Shown: positions 21,391-31,515 of the stretch, piece after piece
How the letters are laid out: the number at the start of each line of letters is the position of its first letter
Numbering within the stretch: position 1 is the first letter of the stretch
Assembly (NCBI GenBank): GCA_003246205.1
Contig: QKBC01000025.1
Coordinates: 62,001-126,000 of the forward strand
Length of the DNA: 64,000 nucleotides
Source of the DNA: Flavobacterium haoranii
GTDB lineage: Bacteria > Bacteroidota > Bacteroidia > Flavobacteriales > Flavobacteriaceae
Direction: 5' to 3'
Program-made: the position numbers and the translations under genes
The notes under the pieces: model-generated
Seen by the model: the letters and a program-made list of their open reading frames with translations, nothing else
What the model was told of the DNA's origin: nothing
Databases searched by the model: none

Positions 21391-22110
21391 ATGGGACAAA
21401 AGACAAATCCAATCGGAAATAGACTTGGTATCATCAGAGGATGGGACTCAAACTGGTACGGTGGAAATGACTACGGAGATAAAATCGCTGAAGATTATAA
21501 AATCCGTAAGTATATCCATGCTCGTTTATCTAAAGCTAGTGTTTCTAAGATAATTATCGAGAGAACTTTGAAACTTGTAACCGTTACTATCACTACGGCT
21601 CGTCCAGGTATCATTATTGGTAAAGGAGGTCAAGAGGTAGACAAGTTAAAAGAAGAACTTAAGAAAATTACTGACAAAGAAGTTCAAATCAACATCTTTG
21701 AAATTAAAAGACCTGAGTTAGATGCTTATTTGGTAGCTAACAGTATTGCTCGTCAAATTGAAAGCAGAATTTCTTATAGAAGAGCTATTAAAATGGCTAT
21801 TGCGGCTGCAATGAGAATGAATGCAGAAGGAATCAAAGTTATGATTTCTGGTCGTTTGAACGGTGCTGAAATGGCGCGTTCTGAGCATTTCAAAGAAGGT
21901 AGAATTCCATTGTCAACTTTCAGAGCAGACATTGATTATGCTTTAGCAGAAGCTCATACTACTTACGGTAGAATGGGTATTAAAGTATGGATCATGAAAG
22001 GTGAGGTTTACGGAAAAAGAGATCTTTCTCCATTAGTAGGTATGGATAAAAAACAATCCAAATCATCTTCTTCAGGAAAAGGTAAACCAAACGCACGCAA
22101 AAGAAAGTAA
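21391..22110 (+). CDS. rpsC: 30S ribosomal protein S3 (uS3)
   Basis: 239 aa. Type II KH domain with [18 protein letters not shown], and the C-terminal domain with [12 protein letters not shown]. It lines the mRNA entry channel. The tail ([18 protein letters not shown]) is a low-complexity basic extension. Confidence 0.99.
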   Translation: MGQKTNPIGNRLGIIRGWDSNWYGGNDYGDKIAEDYKIRKYIHARLSKASVSKIIIERTLKLVTVTITTARPGIIIGKGGQEVDKLKEELKKITDKEVQINIFEIKRPELDAYLVANSIARQIESRISYRRAIKMAIAAAMRMNAEGIKVMISGRLNGAEMARSEHFKEGRIPLSTFRADIDYALAEAHTTYGRMGIKVWIMKGEVYGKRDLSPLVGMDKKQSKSSSSGKGKPNARKRK

Positions 22111-22130
22111 TTATTTTAAATTAAAGAAAA

Positions 22131-22556
22131 ATGTTACAGCCTAAAAGAACAAAATACCGTAAGGTACAGAAAGGTAGAATGAAAGGTGTTTCTCAAAGAG
22201 GACACGAACTTTCAAATGGTATGTTTGGGATTAAATCTGTTCATGAAACAGGGATGTTTATTACATCACGTCAAATTGAAGCAGCTCGTATCGCAGCTAC
22301 TCGTTTTATGAAAAGAGAGGGTCAATTATGGATCAAAATTTTCCCGGATAAACCAATTACTAAGAAACCTCTTGAAGTACGTATGGGTAAAGGTAAAGGT
22401 GCAGTTGAATATTGGGCTGCAGTTGTGAAACCAGGGAAAATTATGTTTGAAGTAGGTGGTGTGCCACTTGCTGTGGCAAAAGAGGCTTTACGTCTTGCTG
22501 CTCAAAAACTTCCTGTAAAAACTAAGTTTGTTGTTGCTAGAGATTTCGAAGCATAA
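22131..22556 (+). CDS. rplP: 50S ribosomal protein L16 (uL16)
   Basis: 141 aa. It starts [19 protein letters not shown] and contains [20 protein letters not shown], the loop reaching towards the A-site tRNA elbow. It helps organise the aminoacyl-tRNA site. Confidence 0.99.
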   Translation: MLQPKRTKYRKVQKGRMKGVSQRGHELSNGMFGIKSVHETGMFITSRQIEAARIAATRFMKREGQLWIKIFPDKPITKKPLEVRMGKGKGAVEYWAAVVKPGKIMFEVGGVPLAVAKEALRLAAQKLPVKTKFVVARDFEA

Positions 22557-22569
22557 TTAAAAAAGTATT

Positions 22570-22761
22570 ATGAAACAATCAGAAATAAAAGATCTATCTG
22601 CAGCTGAGTTACAAGAGAAACTTAGTCAGTTAAAGAAAACTTATACCGACCTAAAAACAGCTCATACAATTTCTCCAATTGACAATCCGTTACAATTAAG
22701 AAATGTAAGAAGAGCGGTTGCGAGAATTGAAACTGAGTTAACTAAAAGAGAGTTACAATAA
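22570..22761 (+). CDS. rpmC: 50S ribosomal protein L29 (uL29)
   Basis: 63 aa, two helices: IKDLSAAELQEKLSQLKKTY and PLQLRNVRRAVARIETELTKRE. It lies at the tunnel exit beside L23. Short genes of this size are accepted here because family sequence and gene order both match. Confidence 0.98.
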   Translation: MKQSEIKDLSAAELQEKLSQLKKTYTDLKTAHTISPIDNPLQLRNVRRAVARIETELTKRELQ

Positions 22762-22778
22762 TTGTATTCTGCTGAAAG

Positions 22779-23036
22779 ATGGAAAAAAGAAATTTAAGAA
22801 AAGAAAGAGTTGGTGTTGTTACTAGCAACAAAATGGAGAAATCTATTGTTGTTTCAGAAACAAGAAGAGTAAAACACCCTTTATATGGTAAGTTCGTGTT
22901 GAAAACTAAAAAATATGTTGCTCACGACGAAACAAACGATTGTAACATTGGAGATACTGTAAGAATCATGGAGACTCGTCCATTAAGTAAATCTAAATGT
23001 TGGAGACTAGTTGAAATCATTGAAAGAGCGAAGTAA
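22779..23036 (+). CDS. rpsQ: 30S ribosomal protein S17 (uS17)
   Basis: 85 aa OB-fold protein. Diagnostic segments: [38 protein letters not shown] and [16 protein letters not shown]. It binds 16S rRNA helix 11 early in assembly. Confidence 0.98.
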   Translation: MEKRNLRKERVGVVTSNKMEKSIVVSETRRVKHPLYGKFVLKTKKYVAHDETNDCNIGDTVRIMETRPLSKSKCWRLVEIIERAK

Positions 23037-23038
23037 TT

Positions 23039-23407
23039 ATGGTACAACAAGAATCAAGATTAAAAGTAGCAGATAACACGGGAGCTAAAGAAGTTTTAAC
23101 TATTCGTGTTTTAGGAGGAACGAAACGTCGTTATGCCTCTGTTGGTGATAAAATTGTAGTTTCTATTAAAGATGCTACTCCTAACGGAAACGTAAAAAAA
23201 GGAGCTGTATCAACTGCAGTTGTTGTACGTACTAAAAAAGAAGTGAGAAGAGCTGATGGATCTTACATCCGTTTTGACGATAACGCATGTGTATTGTTAA
23301 ACGCTGCAGGTGAAATGAGAGGTACTCGTGTTTTTGGTCCGGTAGCCAGAGAACTTCGTGAAAAACAATTCATGAAAATTGTATCATTAGCACCAGAGGT
23401 GCTTTAA
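23039..23407 (+). CDS. rplN: 50S ribosomal protein L14 (uL14)
   Basis: 122 aa, one of the most conserved ribosomal proteins. It starts [18 protein letters not shown] and ends [12 protein letters not shown], and forms an intersubunit bridge. Only two bases separate it from rpsQ. Confidence 0.99.
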
Positions 23408-23415
23408 TTCTTAAG

Positions 23416-23733
23416 ATGATGGCAAAGCTAAAAATTAAATCAGGAGACGTAGTAAAAGTTATCGCTGGGGACCATAAAGGTGCAGAAGGTACAGTTTTAC
23501 GCGTTATCCGTGAAGCAAATAAAGCGGTAGTTGAAGGAGTTAACATGGTTTCTAAACATACGAAACCAAGTGCTAAAAACCCTCAAGGTGGTATCGTTAA
23601 GAAGGAAGCTCCTATTCATATTTCTAACTTATCTTTAATTGACCCAAAATCTAAGTCAGTTACTAAAGTAGGTTTCAAAGTTGAAGGAGACAAGAAAGTG
23701 AGATTTTCAAAAAAATCTAATCAAGTATTATAG
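23416..23733 (+). CDS. rplX: 50S ribosomal protein L24 (uL24)
   Basis: 105 aa. The KOW motif is [21 protein letters not shown]. Two adjacent ATG codons exist; the second (23419, [10 protein letters not shown]) may be the true start. It is an assembly initiator at the tunnel exit side. Confidence 0.98.
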   Translation: MMAKLKIKSGDVVKVIAGDHKGAEGTVLRVIREANKAVVEGVNMVSKHTKPSAKNPQGGIVKKEAPIHISNLSLIDPKSKSVTKVGFKVEGDKKVRFSKKSNQVL

Positions 23734-23735
23734 TT

Positions 23736-24287
23736 ATGTCTTATATACCTAGATTAAAAGAAGAATATAAGAGCAGAGTAATTACTGCTCTTAAAGAGGA
23801 ATTCGGTTACAAAAATATCATGCAAGTTCCTAAACTTGAGAAAATTGTTGTAAGCCGTGGAGTTGGAGCAGCTGTATCTGATAAAAAATTAGTAGACTAC
23901 GCTGTTGAAGAAATTACTAAAATTACTGGTCAAAAAGCAGTATCTACAATCTCTAAGAAAGACGTTGCTTCTTTCAAATTGAGAAAAGGTATGCCAATTG
24001 GTGCTAAAGTAACTTTACGTGGAGATAGAATGTATGAATTCTTAGATAGATTGATTACTTCTTCTTTACCACGTGTAAGAGACTTTGGTGGAATCAAATC
24101 GACTGGTTTTGATGGTAGAGGTAACTATAACTTAGGGGTTTTAGAGCAAATTATCTTCCCTGAGATTGATATTGATAAAGTAAACAAAATCGCTGGTTTT
24201 GATATAACTTTTGTAACTTCAGCTCAAACTGATAAAGAAGCAAAATCATTACTAACAGAATTAGGATTACCTTTTAAAAAGAATTAA
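23736..24287 (+). CDS. rplE: 50S ribosomal protein L5 (uL5)
   Basis: 183 aa. Conserved segments: [39 protein letters not shown] and [16 protein letters not shown]. It binds 5S rRNA and touches the 30S head. Two bases follow rplX. Confidence 0.99.
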   Translation: MSYIPRLKEEYKSRVITALKEEFGYKNIMQVPKLEKIVVSRGVGAAVSDKKLVDYAVEEITKITGQKAVSTISKKDVASFKLRKGMPIGAKVTLRGDRMYEFLDRLITSSLPRVRDFGGIKSTGFDGRGNYNLGVLEQIIFPEIDIDKVNKIAGFDITFVTSAQTDKEAKSLLTELGLPFKKN

Positions 24288-24290
24288 GAC

Positions 24291-24560
24291 ATGGCTAAAG
24301 AATCTATGAAAGCCCGTGAGGCTAAAAGAGAAGCGTTAGTAGCTAAATATGCTGAAAAAAGAAAAGCTTTGAAAGAAGCTGGTGATTATGAAGCATTGCA
24401 AAAATTACCAAAAAATGCATCTCCTGTACGTGTACACAATCGTTGTAAATTAACAGGAAGACCAAGAGGCTACATGCGTCAATTCGGAATTTCACGTGTA
24501 ACATTCCGTGAAATGGCTAACCAAGGATTAATTCCAGGTGTTAAAAAATCTAGTTGGTAA
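24291..24560 (+). CDS. rpsN: 30S ribosomal protein S14 (uS14), zinc-free long form
   Basis: 89 aa. The segment [20 protein letters not shown] has a single cysteine instead of the CxxC pairs of the 61-aa zinc form, so it is the C-minus type. It is the last gene before a 201-base structured spacer that separates it from rpsH. Confidence 0.98.
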   Translation: MAKESMKAREAKREALVAKYAEKRKALKEAGDYEALQKLPKNASPVRVHNRCKLTGRPRGYMRQFGISRVTFREMANQGLIPGVKKSSW

Positions 24561-24567
24561 TATAAAT

Positions 24568-24609
24568 TTGTTTTAAAAAATAAAAAAGTGTACATTTGCG
24601 CACTTTTTT
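24568..24609 (+). promoter_or_regulatory. Promoter whose -7 box is the loop of a terminator-like hairpin
   Basis: TTG (24568-24570), 20 bases, TACATTTG (24591-24598) is an exact Bacteroidota promoter. The -7 box forms most of the loop of a stem AAAAAAGTG (24582-24590) with CACTTTTTT (24601-24609), ending in T residues. The same DNA could end upstream transcripts and start new ones for rpsH onward. Confidence 0.65.
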
Positions 24610-24626
24610 ATTGAAAATAAGATTTT

Positions 24627-24675
24627 TATAAGTCGCAATAGTACTTTTTGAAAATAGGTACTATTGCGGCTTATA
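24627..24675 (+). promoter_or_regulatory. Long stem-loop in the rpsH leader
   Basis: An 18-bp stem, TATAAGTCGCAATAGTAC with GTACTATTGCGGCTTATA, with one G-T pair and a 13-base loop. It starts about 25 bases after the promoter. It has no T-tract, so it looks like a folded mRNA leader rather than a terminator. A protein ligand such as S8 is conjecture. Confidence 0.65.
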
Positions 24676-24712
24676 GGAGTTAATTAGAGTTTTAAAATTA
24701 ATTGGTTTTAGG

Positions 24713-24737
24713 TTCAAGGAGTGGGTTGCCTCTTGAA
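24713..24737 (+). promoter_or_regulatory. Second leader hairpin with a bulged G, before rpsH
   Basis: TTCAA-(G)-GAG pairs with CTC-TTGAA around an 8-base loop, with GGTT/AACC able to extend it outward. It ends 24 bases before the rpsH start codon, where a bound protein could block translation. Confidence 0.45.
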
Positions 24738-24761
24738 AACCGAAACCGCAAATTGTTTTAT

Positions 24762-25160
24762 ATGTATACAGATCCAATTGCAGATTTTCTGACAAGAATT
24801 AGAAATGCGGTGAGAGCTAATCACAAAGTGGTTGAAATTCCAGCATCTAATTTGAAAAAAGAAATCACAAAAATTTTATTTGACCAAGGGTATATCTTGA
24901 GTTACAAATTTGAAGATAATACTGTTCAAGGTACTATCAAAATCGCTCTTAAGTATGATAAAGAAACTAAGGAGCCGGTAATTAGAGATATCCAAAGAAT
25001 TAGTAAACCAGGTTTGCGTAAGTATGCCGGCTCTGCTAACTTACCTAGAATTTTAAACGGTTTAGGTGTAGCGATAGTTTCTACATCTAAAGGAGTTATG
25101 ACAGGTAAACAAGCGAAACAACTTAATGTTGGTGGAGAGGTAATTTGTTACGTATATTAA
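24762..25160 (+). CDS. rpsH: 30S ribosomal protein S8 (uS8)
   Basis: 132 aa, exactly the family length, from the ATG giving [17 protein letters not shown]. The track ORF has 20 more residues that lie in the folded leader and match nothing in S8. Other signatures are [19 protein letters not shown] and [13 protein letters not shown]. In E. coli S8 is the repressor of the spc operon. Confidence 0.98.
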   Translation: MYTDPIADFLTRIRNAVRANHKVVEIPASNLKKEITKILFDQGYILSYKFEDNTVQGTIKIALKYDKETKEPVIRDIQRISKPGLRKYAGSANLPRILNGLGVAIVSTSKGVMTGKQAKQLNVGGEVICYVY

Positions 25161-25175
25161 TAAAAAGACGAAAGC

Positions 25176-25718
25176 ATGTCAAGAATAGGTAAAAATCCAA
25201 TTGCAATTCCAGCAGGAGTAACTGTAGAAGTGAAAGATGCTGTAGTTACAGTAAAAGGAAAATTAGGCGAGCTTTCTCAAGAGTTTTCTGATGTAACTGT
25301 GAAAGTTGAAGACAACAATGTGGTTGTTGAGCGTTCATCAGATGACAAAAATGAGAGAGCGAAACATGGTTTATATCGTGCTCTTATCAATAATATGATT
25401 GTAGGAGTTTCAGAAGGTTTTACTAAAGAATTAGAACTAGTAGGTGTTGGTTACCGTGCTTCAAATCAAGGTCAAAGACTTGATTTAGCTTTAGGGTATT
25501 CACATAACATCGTTTTAGAAGTAGTTCCTGAAGTAAAAGTTGAAACCGTTTCTGAAAAAGGTAAAAATCCAGTAGTGAAATTATCATCATTTGACAAACA
25601 ATTATTAGGTCAAGTATCTGCAAAAATCAGATCTTTCCGTAAACCTGAGCCTTACAAAGGAAAAGGTATTAAGTTTGTAGGTGAAGTATTAAGAAGAAAA
25701 GCAGGTAAATCAGCTTAA
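25176..25718 (+). CDS. rplF: 50S ribosomal protein L6 (uL6)
   Basis: 180 aa, two repeated domains. It starts [15 protein letters not shown] and contains [25 protein letters not shown] and [21 protein letters not shown]. It lies near the factor-binding centre. Confidence 0.99.
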   Translation: MSRIGKNPIAIPAGVTVEVKDAVVTVKGKLGELSQEFSDVTVKVEDNNVVVERSSDDKNERAKHGLYRALINNMIVGVSEGFTKELELVGVGYRASNQGQRLDLALGYSHNIVLEVVPEVKVETVSEKGKNPVVKLSSFDKQLLGQVSAKIRSFRKPEPYKGKGIKFVGEVLRRKAGKSA

Positions 25719-25729
25719 AAATTAAGGCT

Positions 25730-26080
25730 ATGTCATTAACAAAAACTGAAAGAAGACAAAGAATTAAGTTCAGAATTAGAAAGATTGTAAGCGGTACTGC
25801 TGCACAACCTAGACTTTCTGTCTTTAGATCTAATAAAGAAATCTATGCGCAAATCATAGATGATGTAAATGGAGTTACATTAGTTGCTGCATCTTCTCGT
25901 GATAAAGAAGTAGTAAAAGGTACAAAAATTGAAACTGCAAATGCAGTAGGGAAATTAGTTGCTGAAAAAGCACTTAAAGCTGGTATTGAAAATATTTCTT
26001 TTGATAGAGGTGGATATTTATACCATGGACGTGTTAAATCATTAGCTGACGGAGCTAGAGAAGCAGGACTTAAATTCTAA
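25730..26080 (+). CDS. rplR: 50S ribosomal protein L18 (uL18)
   Basis: 116 aa 5S rRNA-binding protein. Basic start ([19 protein letters not shown]), then [17 protein letters not shown] and [26 protein letters not shown]. Confidence 0.99.
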   Translation: MSLTKTERRQRIKFRIRKIVSGTAAQPRLSVFRSNKEIYAQIIDDVNGVTLVAASSRDKEVVKGTKIETANAVGKLVAEKALKAGIENISFDRGGYLYHGRVKSLADGAREAGLKF

Positions 26081-26086
26081 GAAATT

Positions 26087-26611
26087 ATGTATCAAAATTA
26101 TAAAAATGTAGAACTAGTGAAACCAGGAGGTCTTGAATTAAAAGATCGTTTGGTTAGTGTAAATCGTGTTACTAAAGTTACTAAAGGTGGTAGAGCATTT
26201 GGTTTCTCTGCTATTGTAGTAGTTGGTGATGAGAATGGTGTTGTAGGACATGGATTAGGAAAATCTAAGGATGTATCTGAAGCTATTGCTAAAGCAGTAG
26301 AAGATGCAAAGAAAAACTTAGTAAGAATTCCTTTAAGTAGTGCTACTGTACCTCATGAGCAAAAAGGTAAGTTTGGTGGAGCTAGAGTTTATTTAATGCC
26401 AGCTTCTCACGGTACCGGAGTAATTGCCGGTGGTGCTGTGCGTGCGGTATTAGAATCTGTTGGTATTCATGATGTATTATCAAAATCTCAAGGTTCATCA
26501 AATCCTCATAACGTTGTTAAAGCTACTTTTGATGCTTTGTTACAAATGAGAAGTGCTGCAACTGTTGCTAAACAAAGAGGCGTATCTCTTGATAAAGTAT
26601 TTAAAGGATAA
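26087..26611 (+). CDS. rpsE: 30S ribosomal protein S5 (uS5)
   Basis: 174 aa. Double-stranded RNA-binding-like N-terminal domain with the loop [20 protein letters not shown], then [20 protein letters not shown]. Residues in this region govern spectinomycin sensitivity and accuracy in other bacteria; no unusual change is apparent. Confidence 0.99.
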   Translation: MYQNYKNVELVKPGGLELKDRLVSVNRVTKVTKGGRAFGFSAIVVVGDENGVVGHGLGKSKDVSEAIAKAVEDAKKNLVRIPLSSATVPHEQKGKFGGARVYLMPASHGTGVIAGGAVRAVLESVGIHDVLSKSQGSSNPHNVVKATFDALLQMRSAATVAKQRGVSLDKVFKG

Positions 26612-26625
26612 AAAATTCAAGGAAA

Positions 26626-26808
26626 ATGACAAAAATTTTAGTAAAACAAGTTAAAAGTAGAATCAACTGTCCTGAAACTCAAAAAAGAACATTAGATTCT
26701 TTAGGTTTGAGAAAAATCGGACAAGTTGTTGAGCATGACGCAAGTCCTGCTGTCCTTGGAATGGTAAATAAAGTTAAACACCTGGTTTCTGTTGAAGAAG
26801 CCAAATAA
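26626..26808 (+). CDS. rpmD: 50S ribosomal protein L30 (uL30)
   Basis: 60 aa. KQVKSRINCPETQKRTLDSLGLRKIGQVVEH is the family core. The gene is absent from some bacterial phyla, but here it is in its standard place between rpsE and rplO. Confidence 0.98.
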   Translation: MTKILVKQVKSRINCPETQKRTLDSLGLRKIGQVVEHDASPAVLGMVNKVKHLVSVEEAK

Positions 26809-26819
26809 TAATTTTCGTT

Positions 26820-27272
26820 ATGAATTTAAGTAACTTACAGCCAGCTGAAGGTTCAGTTCACAACCAAAATAAAAGAGTAGGTAGAGGACAAGGTTCTGGG
26901 AAAGGTGGTACTTCAACAAGAGGTCACAAAGGAGCTAAGTCACGTTCTGGTTATTCTAAGAAAATTGGTTTTGAAGGAGGTCAAATGCCACTTCAAAGAC
27001 GTGTGCCTAAGTTTGGATTTAAAAATATTAACAGAGTTGAATATCAAGGTGTAAACCTAGATACAATTCAATCTTTAGTAGATAATGGTCTTGTTACTGA
27101 TGCTGTTGATTTTGACGTATTAGTGGAAAATCGTTTAGCTACAAAAAATAGCTTAGTAAAGATTTTAGGAAGAGGTGAGCTAAAAGCTAAACTTAAAGTA
27201 AGTGCTCACAAATTTACTGCCTCTGCAAAAGCTGCTATTGAAGCCGCTGGTGGAGAAGCTGTAACTTTATAA
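26820..27272 (+). CDS. rplO: 50S ribosomal protein L15 (uL15)
   Basis: 150 aa. Gly/Arg-rich extended N-terminus (NKRVGRGQGSGKGGTSTRGHKGAKSRSGY) and globular C-terminal domain. It is a late-assembly protein. The secY start follows 13 bases after its stop. Confidence 0.99.
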   Translation: MNLSNLQPAEGSVHNQNKRVGRGQGSGKGGTSTRGHKGAKSRSGYSKKIGFEGGQMPLQRRVPKFGFKNINRVEYQGVNLDTIQSLVDNGLVTDAVDFDVLVENRLATKNSLVKILGRGELKAKLKVSAHKFTASAKAAIEAAGGEAVTL

Positions 27273-27285
27273 TCCTTTTAGTAAC

Positions 27286-28635
27286 ATGAAGAAATTTATA
27301 GATTCTTTTATCAATGTTTGGAAAATTGAAGAGTTAAAAAATAGAATTTTATTAACTCTAGGATTGTTATTGGTGTACCGTTTTGGTGCTCAGGTAACCC
27401 TTCCAGGTATTGATGCTACTAAATTAGGAAATCTTACGAACCAAACAGATCAAGGTATTGGTTGGTTAATCAATGTATTTACAGGAGGCGCGTTTTCGCA
27501 GGCTTCTGTATTTGCATTAGGTATTATGCCTTATATCTCTGCTTCCATCGTAGTTCAGTTGATGGGGATTGCTATTCCTTATCTGCAAAAATTACAAAGT
27601 GATGGAGAAAGCGGAAGAAAAAAGATTAACCAGATCACAAGATGGCTAACAATTATAATCACTTTGGTACAAGGTCCGGGTTATATTTATAACTTATACA
27701 GAACCTTGCCTTCTGATGCATTTTTGTTAGGGGTGAGTTCATTCTCATTCTTGTTCTCATCTGTTCTAATCATGGTGACAGGAACAATATTTGCAATGTG
27801 GTTAGGTGAAAAAATCACGGATAAAGGAATCGGAAACGGTATTTCTTTATTAATTATGGTGGGTATTATCGCCAGAATGCCACAAGCATTTATTCAGGAA
27901 TTCATGTCTCGTACTTCACAAGAATCGAGTGGAAGCATTATGATGATTGTAATCGAGGTAATTTTATGGTTCTTGGTTATTATTGCCAGTATCTTATTGG
28001 TTATGGCAGTTAGAAAAATTCCTGTACAATATGCAAGAAGAACTGTAGCTGGTGAATTTGAGCAAGATATGATGGGGTCTAGACAATTTATACCATTGAA
28101 GTTAAATGCTTCAGGTGTAATGCCAATCATTTTTGCACAAGCTATTATGTTTATTCCAGCTGCAATTTCCGGATTAGCAAAAGAATCTGATACAGCACAA
28201 TCGTTAGCCACTATGTTTAAAGATCCGTTCGGATTGGTTTATAATGTGGTATTTGCTTTGTTAATTATAATTTTTACGTATTTTTACACTGCAATTACCG
28301 TACCTACAAACAAAATGGCTGATGATTTGAAGAGAAGCGGAGGTTTTATACCAGGAGTTAGACCAGGTATCGAAACCAGCGATTATCTAGATAAGATTAT
28401 GTCATTGATAACCTTTCCTGGTTCAATTTTCTTAGCATTGATTGCCATTTTACCGGCATTTGTGGTGAGTTTATTGAGTGTTCAAGGAGCATGGGGTTAT
28501 TTTTACGGAGGTACATCTTTGCTAATTATGGTCGGGGTTGCGATTGATACTATTCAGCAAATTAACACTTATTTATTGAATAGACATTATGATGGTTTGA
28601 TGAAAAGTGGTAAAAATAGAAAAGCAGTAGCTTAA
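27286..28635 (+). CDS. secY: Preprotein translocase channel subunit SecY
   Basis: 449 aa with ten hydrophobic helices, the inner-membrane protein-conducting channel. Recognisable parts are the plug region after helix 1 ([10 protein letters not shown]), [14 protein letters not shown] in helix 2, and the cytoplasmic loop [17 protein letters not shown]. It sits between rplO and infA as in most bacteria. The C-terminal tail is basic ([17 protein letters not shown]). Confidence 0.99.
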   Translation: MKKFIDSFINVWKIEELKNRILLTLGLLLVYRFGAQVTLPGIDATKLGNLTNQTDQGIGWLINVFTGGAFSQASVFALGIMPYISASIVVQLMGIAIPYLQKLQSDGESGRKKINQITRWLTIIITLVQGPGYIYNLYRTLPSDAFLLGVSSFSFLFSSVLIMVTGTIFAMWLGEKITDKGIGNGISLLIMVGIIARMPQAFIQEFMSRTSQESSGSIMMIVIEVILWFLVIIASILLVMAVRKIPVQYARRTVAGEFEQDMMGSRQFIPLKLNASGVMPIIFAQAIMFIPAAISGLAKESDTAQSLATMFKDPFGLVYNVVFALLIIIFTYFYTAITVPTNKMADDLKRSGGFIPGVRPGIETSDYLDKIMSLITFPGSIFLALIAILPAFVVSLLSVQGAWGYFYGGTSLLIMVGVAIDTIQQINTYLLNRHYDGLMKSGKNRKAVA

Positions 28636-28640
28636 TATTT

Positions 28641-28856
28641 ATGGCAAAACAATCAGCAATAGAACAAGACGGAACAATTGTAGAAGCATTGTCAAATGCA
28701 ATGTTCCGAGTAGAATTAGAAAACGGACATGTTGTAATTGCTCATATTTCTGGTAAAATGCGTATGCATTACATTAAATTATTACCGGGAGATAAGGTAA
28801 AACTTGAAATGAGCCCTTACGATTTATCAAAAGCAAGAATTACATATAGATACTAA
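28641..28856 (+). CDS. infA: Translation initiation factor IF-1
   Basis: 71 aa S1-like OB-fold protein. Family sequence: [31 protein letters not shown] and RITYRY at the end. It occupies the 30S A site during initiation and begins five bases after secY. Confidence 0.99.
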   Translation: MAKQSAIEQDGTIVEALSNAMFRVELENGHVVIAHISGKMRMHYIKLLPGDKVKLEMSPYDLSKARITYRY

Positions 28857-28867
28857 AGGCTATTAAA

Positions 28868-28984
28868 ATGAAAGTAAGAGCATCAGTAAAAAAGAGAAGT
28901 GCCGAGTGCATTATAGTGCGTAGAAAAGGAAGATTATACGTGATTAATAAAAAGAATCCTAGATTTAAACAAAGACAAGGATAA
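28868..28984 (+). CDS. rpmJ: 50S ribosomal protein L36 (bL36), cysteine-poor form
   Basis: 38 aa, too short for the ORF track. It begins [14 protein letters not shown] and ends NPRFKQRQG, the family ends. The zinc form has three Cys and one His; here only one Cys remains, so this is the zinc-independent form. The rpsM ATG follows two bases after its stop. Confidence 0.96.
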
Positions 28985-28986
28985 TT

Positions 28987-29361
28987 ATGGCAAGAATTGC
29001 AGGGGTTGATATACCTAAACAAAAAAGAGGAGTTATTGCTTTAACATACATTTTTGGTATTGGTCAAAGCAGAGCTAAAGATATCTTAGCAAAAGCTCAA
29101 GTGAGCGAGGACAAAAAAGTTCAAGATTGGAATGATGATGAAATCAGTGCTATTCGTGAAGCTGTTTCATATTTCAAAATTGAAGGTGAATTGCGTTCTG
29201 AAATTCAATTAAACATCAAACGTTTAATGGATATCGGATGTCAAAGAGGTATTCGTCACAGAGCTGGACTTCCATTAAGAGGTCAAAGAACTAAGAATAA
29301 TTCTAGAACTAGAAAAGGTAAGAGAAAAACTGTTGCAAACAAGAAAAAAGCAACTAAATAA
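28987..29361 (+). CDS. rpsM: 30S ribosomal protein S13 (uS13)
   Basis: 124 aa. [25 protein letters not shown] at the start, [25 protein letters not shown] towards the end. The basic tail contacts tRNAs at the P site, and the protein forms bridges to the 50S. Confidence 0.99.
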   Translation: MARIAGVDIPKQKRGVIALTYIFGIGQSRAKDILAKAQVSEDKKVQDWNDDEISAIREAVSYFKIEGELRSEIQLNIKRLMDIGCQRGIRHRAGLPLRGQRTKNNSRTRKGKRKTVANKKKATK

Positions 29362-29373
29362 TAAGTAAGTAAT

Positions 29374-29757
29374 ATGGCTAAGACAACAGCAAAAAAACGT
29401 AAAGTTATCGTTGAATCTTCTGGAGAAGCACATATTAATGCTACTTTTAACAACATTATTATTTCATTAACTAATAAAAAAGGTGAAGTAATCTCTTGGT
29501 CTTCAGCTGGTAAAATGGGCTTCAGAGGTTCTAAAAAGAACACTCCTTATGCAGCTCAAATGGCAGCAGAAGATTGCGCTAAAGTAGCACTAGAGGCAGG
29601 GCTTAAAAAAGTAAAAGTTTACGTTAAAGGTCCAGGAAACGGTAGAGAATCAGCTATTCGTTCTATCCACAATGGTGGAATAGAAGTTACTGAGATTATC
29701 GACGTTACTCCAATTCCTCATAACGGATGTCGCCCTCCGAAAAGAAGAAGAGTTTAA
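29374..29757 (+). CDS. rpsK: 30S ribosomal protein S11 (uS11)
   Basis: 127 aa platform protein. Family sequence includes [35 protein letters not shown] and [16 protein letters not shown] at the C-terminus. It ends 93 bases before rpsD, a longer gap than its neighbours have. Confidence 0.99.
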   Translation: MAKTTAKKRKVIVESSGEAHINATFNNIIISLTNKKGEVISWSSAGKMGFRGSKKNTPYAAQMAAEDCAKVALEAGLKKVKVYVKGPGNGRESAIRSIHNGGIEVTEIIDVTPIPHNGCRPPKRRRV

Positions 29758-29776
29758 TTATTTTTTTAGTATAACC

Positions 29777-29835
29777 AAGGTAGGTTTACGATTATCGAAG
29801 GATAAAATTAGACCTGAATTCATAATCCCTACCTT
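29777..29835 (+). promoter_or_regulatory. Structured spacer before rpsD
   Basis: AAGGTAGG (29777-29784) pairs perfectly with CCTACCTT (29828-29835), closing a 43-base loop that contains TTATC-GAAG-GATAA. No promoter or T-tract is evident. It ends 15 bases before the S4 start. S4 is a known mRNA-binding autoregulator in E. coli and Bacillus, but the shape of this leader has not been compared with theirs. Confidence 0.5.
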
Positions 29836-29850
29836 AATTTATTTTTTAAA

Positions 29851-30456
29851 ATGGCAAGATATACTGGTCCTAAAACAAAAATCGCTCGTAAATTCGGCGA
29901 AGCTATATTCGGAGAAGACAAAGCCTTCGAAAAAAGAAATTACCCTCCGGGACAACACGGTTTGGCTCGTAAAAGAGGTAAAAAATCTGAATATGCTATC
30001 CAGTTAATGGAAAAACAAAAAGCTAAATATACTTACGGTATCTTAGAAAAGCAATTCAGAAACTTATATGAAAAAGCATCTGCAGCTTCTGGAGTAACAG
30101 GTGAAATCTTATTACAATTATGTGAATCTCGTTTAGATAACGTAGTATTCCGTATGGGAGTTGCTCCATCTCGTAGAGCGGCTCGTCAAATTGTATCTCA
30201 CCGTCATATTACAGTAAATGGAGAGGTTGTTAATATTCCTTCTTATCAATTAAAACCTGGTGATAAAGTAGCTATACGTGAAAAATCAAAATCTCTTGAT
30301 GCAATCGAACGTTCTTTATCAAATTCTGCTCATGTTTACGAGTGGATCACTTGGAATAACGACACTAAAGAAGGTACTTTTGTTGCCGTTCCACAAAGAT
30401 TACAAATTCCAGAAAACATCAAAGAACAACTAATCGTTGAGTTGTATAACAAATAA
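29851..30456 (+). CDS. rpsD: 30S ribosomal protein S4 (uS4)
   Basis: 201 aa. [20 protein letters not shown] at the start, then YPPGQHG, and the S4 RNA-binding domain [31 protein letters not shown]. It is a primary 16S binder at the 5' domain. No zinc-binding cysteines are present in the N-terminal part. Confidence 0.99.
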   Translation: MARYTGPKTKIARKFGEAIFGEDKAFEKRNYPPGQHGLARKRGKKSEYAIQLMEKQKAKYTYGILEKQFRNLYEKASAASGVTGEILLQLCESRLDNVVFRMGVAPSRRAARQIVSHRHITVNGEVVNIPSYQLKPGDKVAIREKSKSLDAIERSLSNSAHVYEWITWNNDTKEGTFVAVPQRLQIPENIKEQLIVELYNK

Positions 30457-30476
30457 TAATTGACTTTAGTCGAGAT

Positions 30477-31469
30477 ATGGCATTATTTAATTTTCAAAAG
30501 CCCGATAAAGTTATCATGATCGATTCAACCGATTTTGAAGGTAAATTTGAATTTAGACCTTTGGAACCGGGATATGGATTGACTGTTGGTAATGCATTAA
30601 GAAGAGTTTTACTTTCTTCATTAGAAGGTTACGCAATTACATCTGTTAGAATTGAAGGTGTTGAACACGAATTTTCAACAATTTCAGGCGTAGTTGAAGA
30701 TGTTACAGAAATTATCTTAAGCTTAAAACAAGTACGTTTCAAAAGACAAATTGAAGACGTTGATAATGAATCTGTATCGATTTCACTTTCTGGTAAAGAA
30801 CAAATTACTGCTGGAGATTTCCAAAAATTTATCTCTGGATTCCAAGTGTTAAATCCGGATTTAGTAATCTGTACTTTAGATAGTAAAACAACTATCAACA
30901 TGGAACTAACTATCGAAAAAGGTAGAGGTTATGTTCCTGCTGAAGAAAACAAAAAAGCAAACGCGCCTATTGGAACTATTTTTACAGATTCTATCTATAC
31001 ACCGGTAAAAAATGTAAAATATTCAATTGAAAACTACCGTGTAGAGCAAAAAACTGACTACGAAAAATTAGTTTTTGAAATCGTTACTGACGGATCAATT
31101 CATCCAAAAGACGCTTTAACTGAAGCAGCTAAAACGTTGATTCACCACTTTATGTTGTTTTCTGATGAGAGAATTACATTGGAGGCTGATGAAATTGCTC
31201 AAACAGAATCATACGACGAGGAATCTTTACACATGCGTCAGCTGTTAAAGACTAAATTGGTAGATATGGATTTGTCTGTAAGAGCATTAAATTGTTTGAA
31301 AGCGGCTGAAGTAGATACATTAGGAGACTTAGTTTCTTTCAATAAAAACGACTTAATGAAGTTTCGTAACTTTGGTAAAAAATCTTTAACTGAGCTAGAC
31401 GAATTGGTAGCTTCTAAAGGTTTAAACTTCGGTATGGATTTAAGTAAATATAAATTAGATAAAGAATAA
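30477..31469 (+). CDS. rpoA: RNA polymerase alpha subunit
   Basis: 330 aa. The N-terminal assembly domain includes [24 protein letters not shown]. The C-terminal DNA/activator-binding domain (about 250-325) contains [24 protein letters not shown] and [12 protein letters not shown]. It lies between rpsD and rplQ as usual. Confidence 0.99.
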   Translation: MALFNFQKPDKVIMIDSTDFEGKFEFRPLEPGYGLTVGNALRRVLLSSLEGYAITSVRIEGVEHEFSTISGVVEDVTEIILSLKQVRFKRQIEDVDNESVSISLSGKEQITAGDFQKFISGFQVLNPDLVICTLDSKTTINMELTIEKGRGYVPAEENKKANAPIGTIFTDSIYTPVKNVKYSIENYRVEQKTDYEKLVFEIVTDGSIHPKDALTEAAKTLIHHFMLFSDERITLEADEIAQTESYDEESLHMRQLLKTKLVDMDLSVRALNCLKAAEVDTLGDLVSFNKNDLMKFRNFGKKSLTELDELVASKGLNFGMDLSKYKLDKE

Positions 31470-31473
31470 ATTA

Positions 31474-31515
31474 CTTCATATTTTGCTCTCCAGAGCGGAT
31501 TGTAGCAAGATGAAG
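31474..31515 (+). promoter_or_regulatory. Stem-loop filling the rpoA-rplQ gap
   Basis: CTTCAT pairs with ATGAAG and, inside it, TTGCT with AGCAA; the loop also holds CTC and GAG that can pair. It occupies most of the 62-base gap. No T-tract follows, so mRNA processing or ribosomal-protein control is more likely than termination. Confidence 0.5.

Noticed and set aside
24702-24761. 20 extra N-terminal residues of S8 in the ORF track
   Set aside because: They fall within the folded leader, do not resemble S8, and the ATG at 24762 gives the exact family length.
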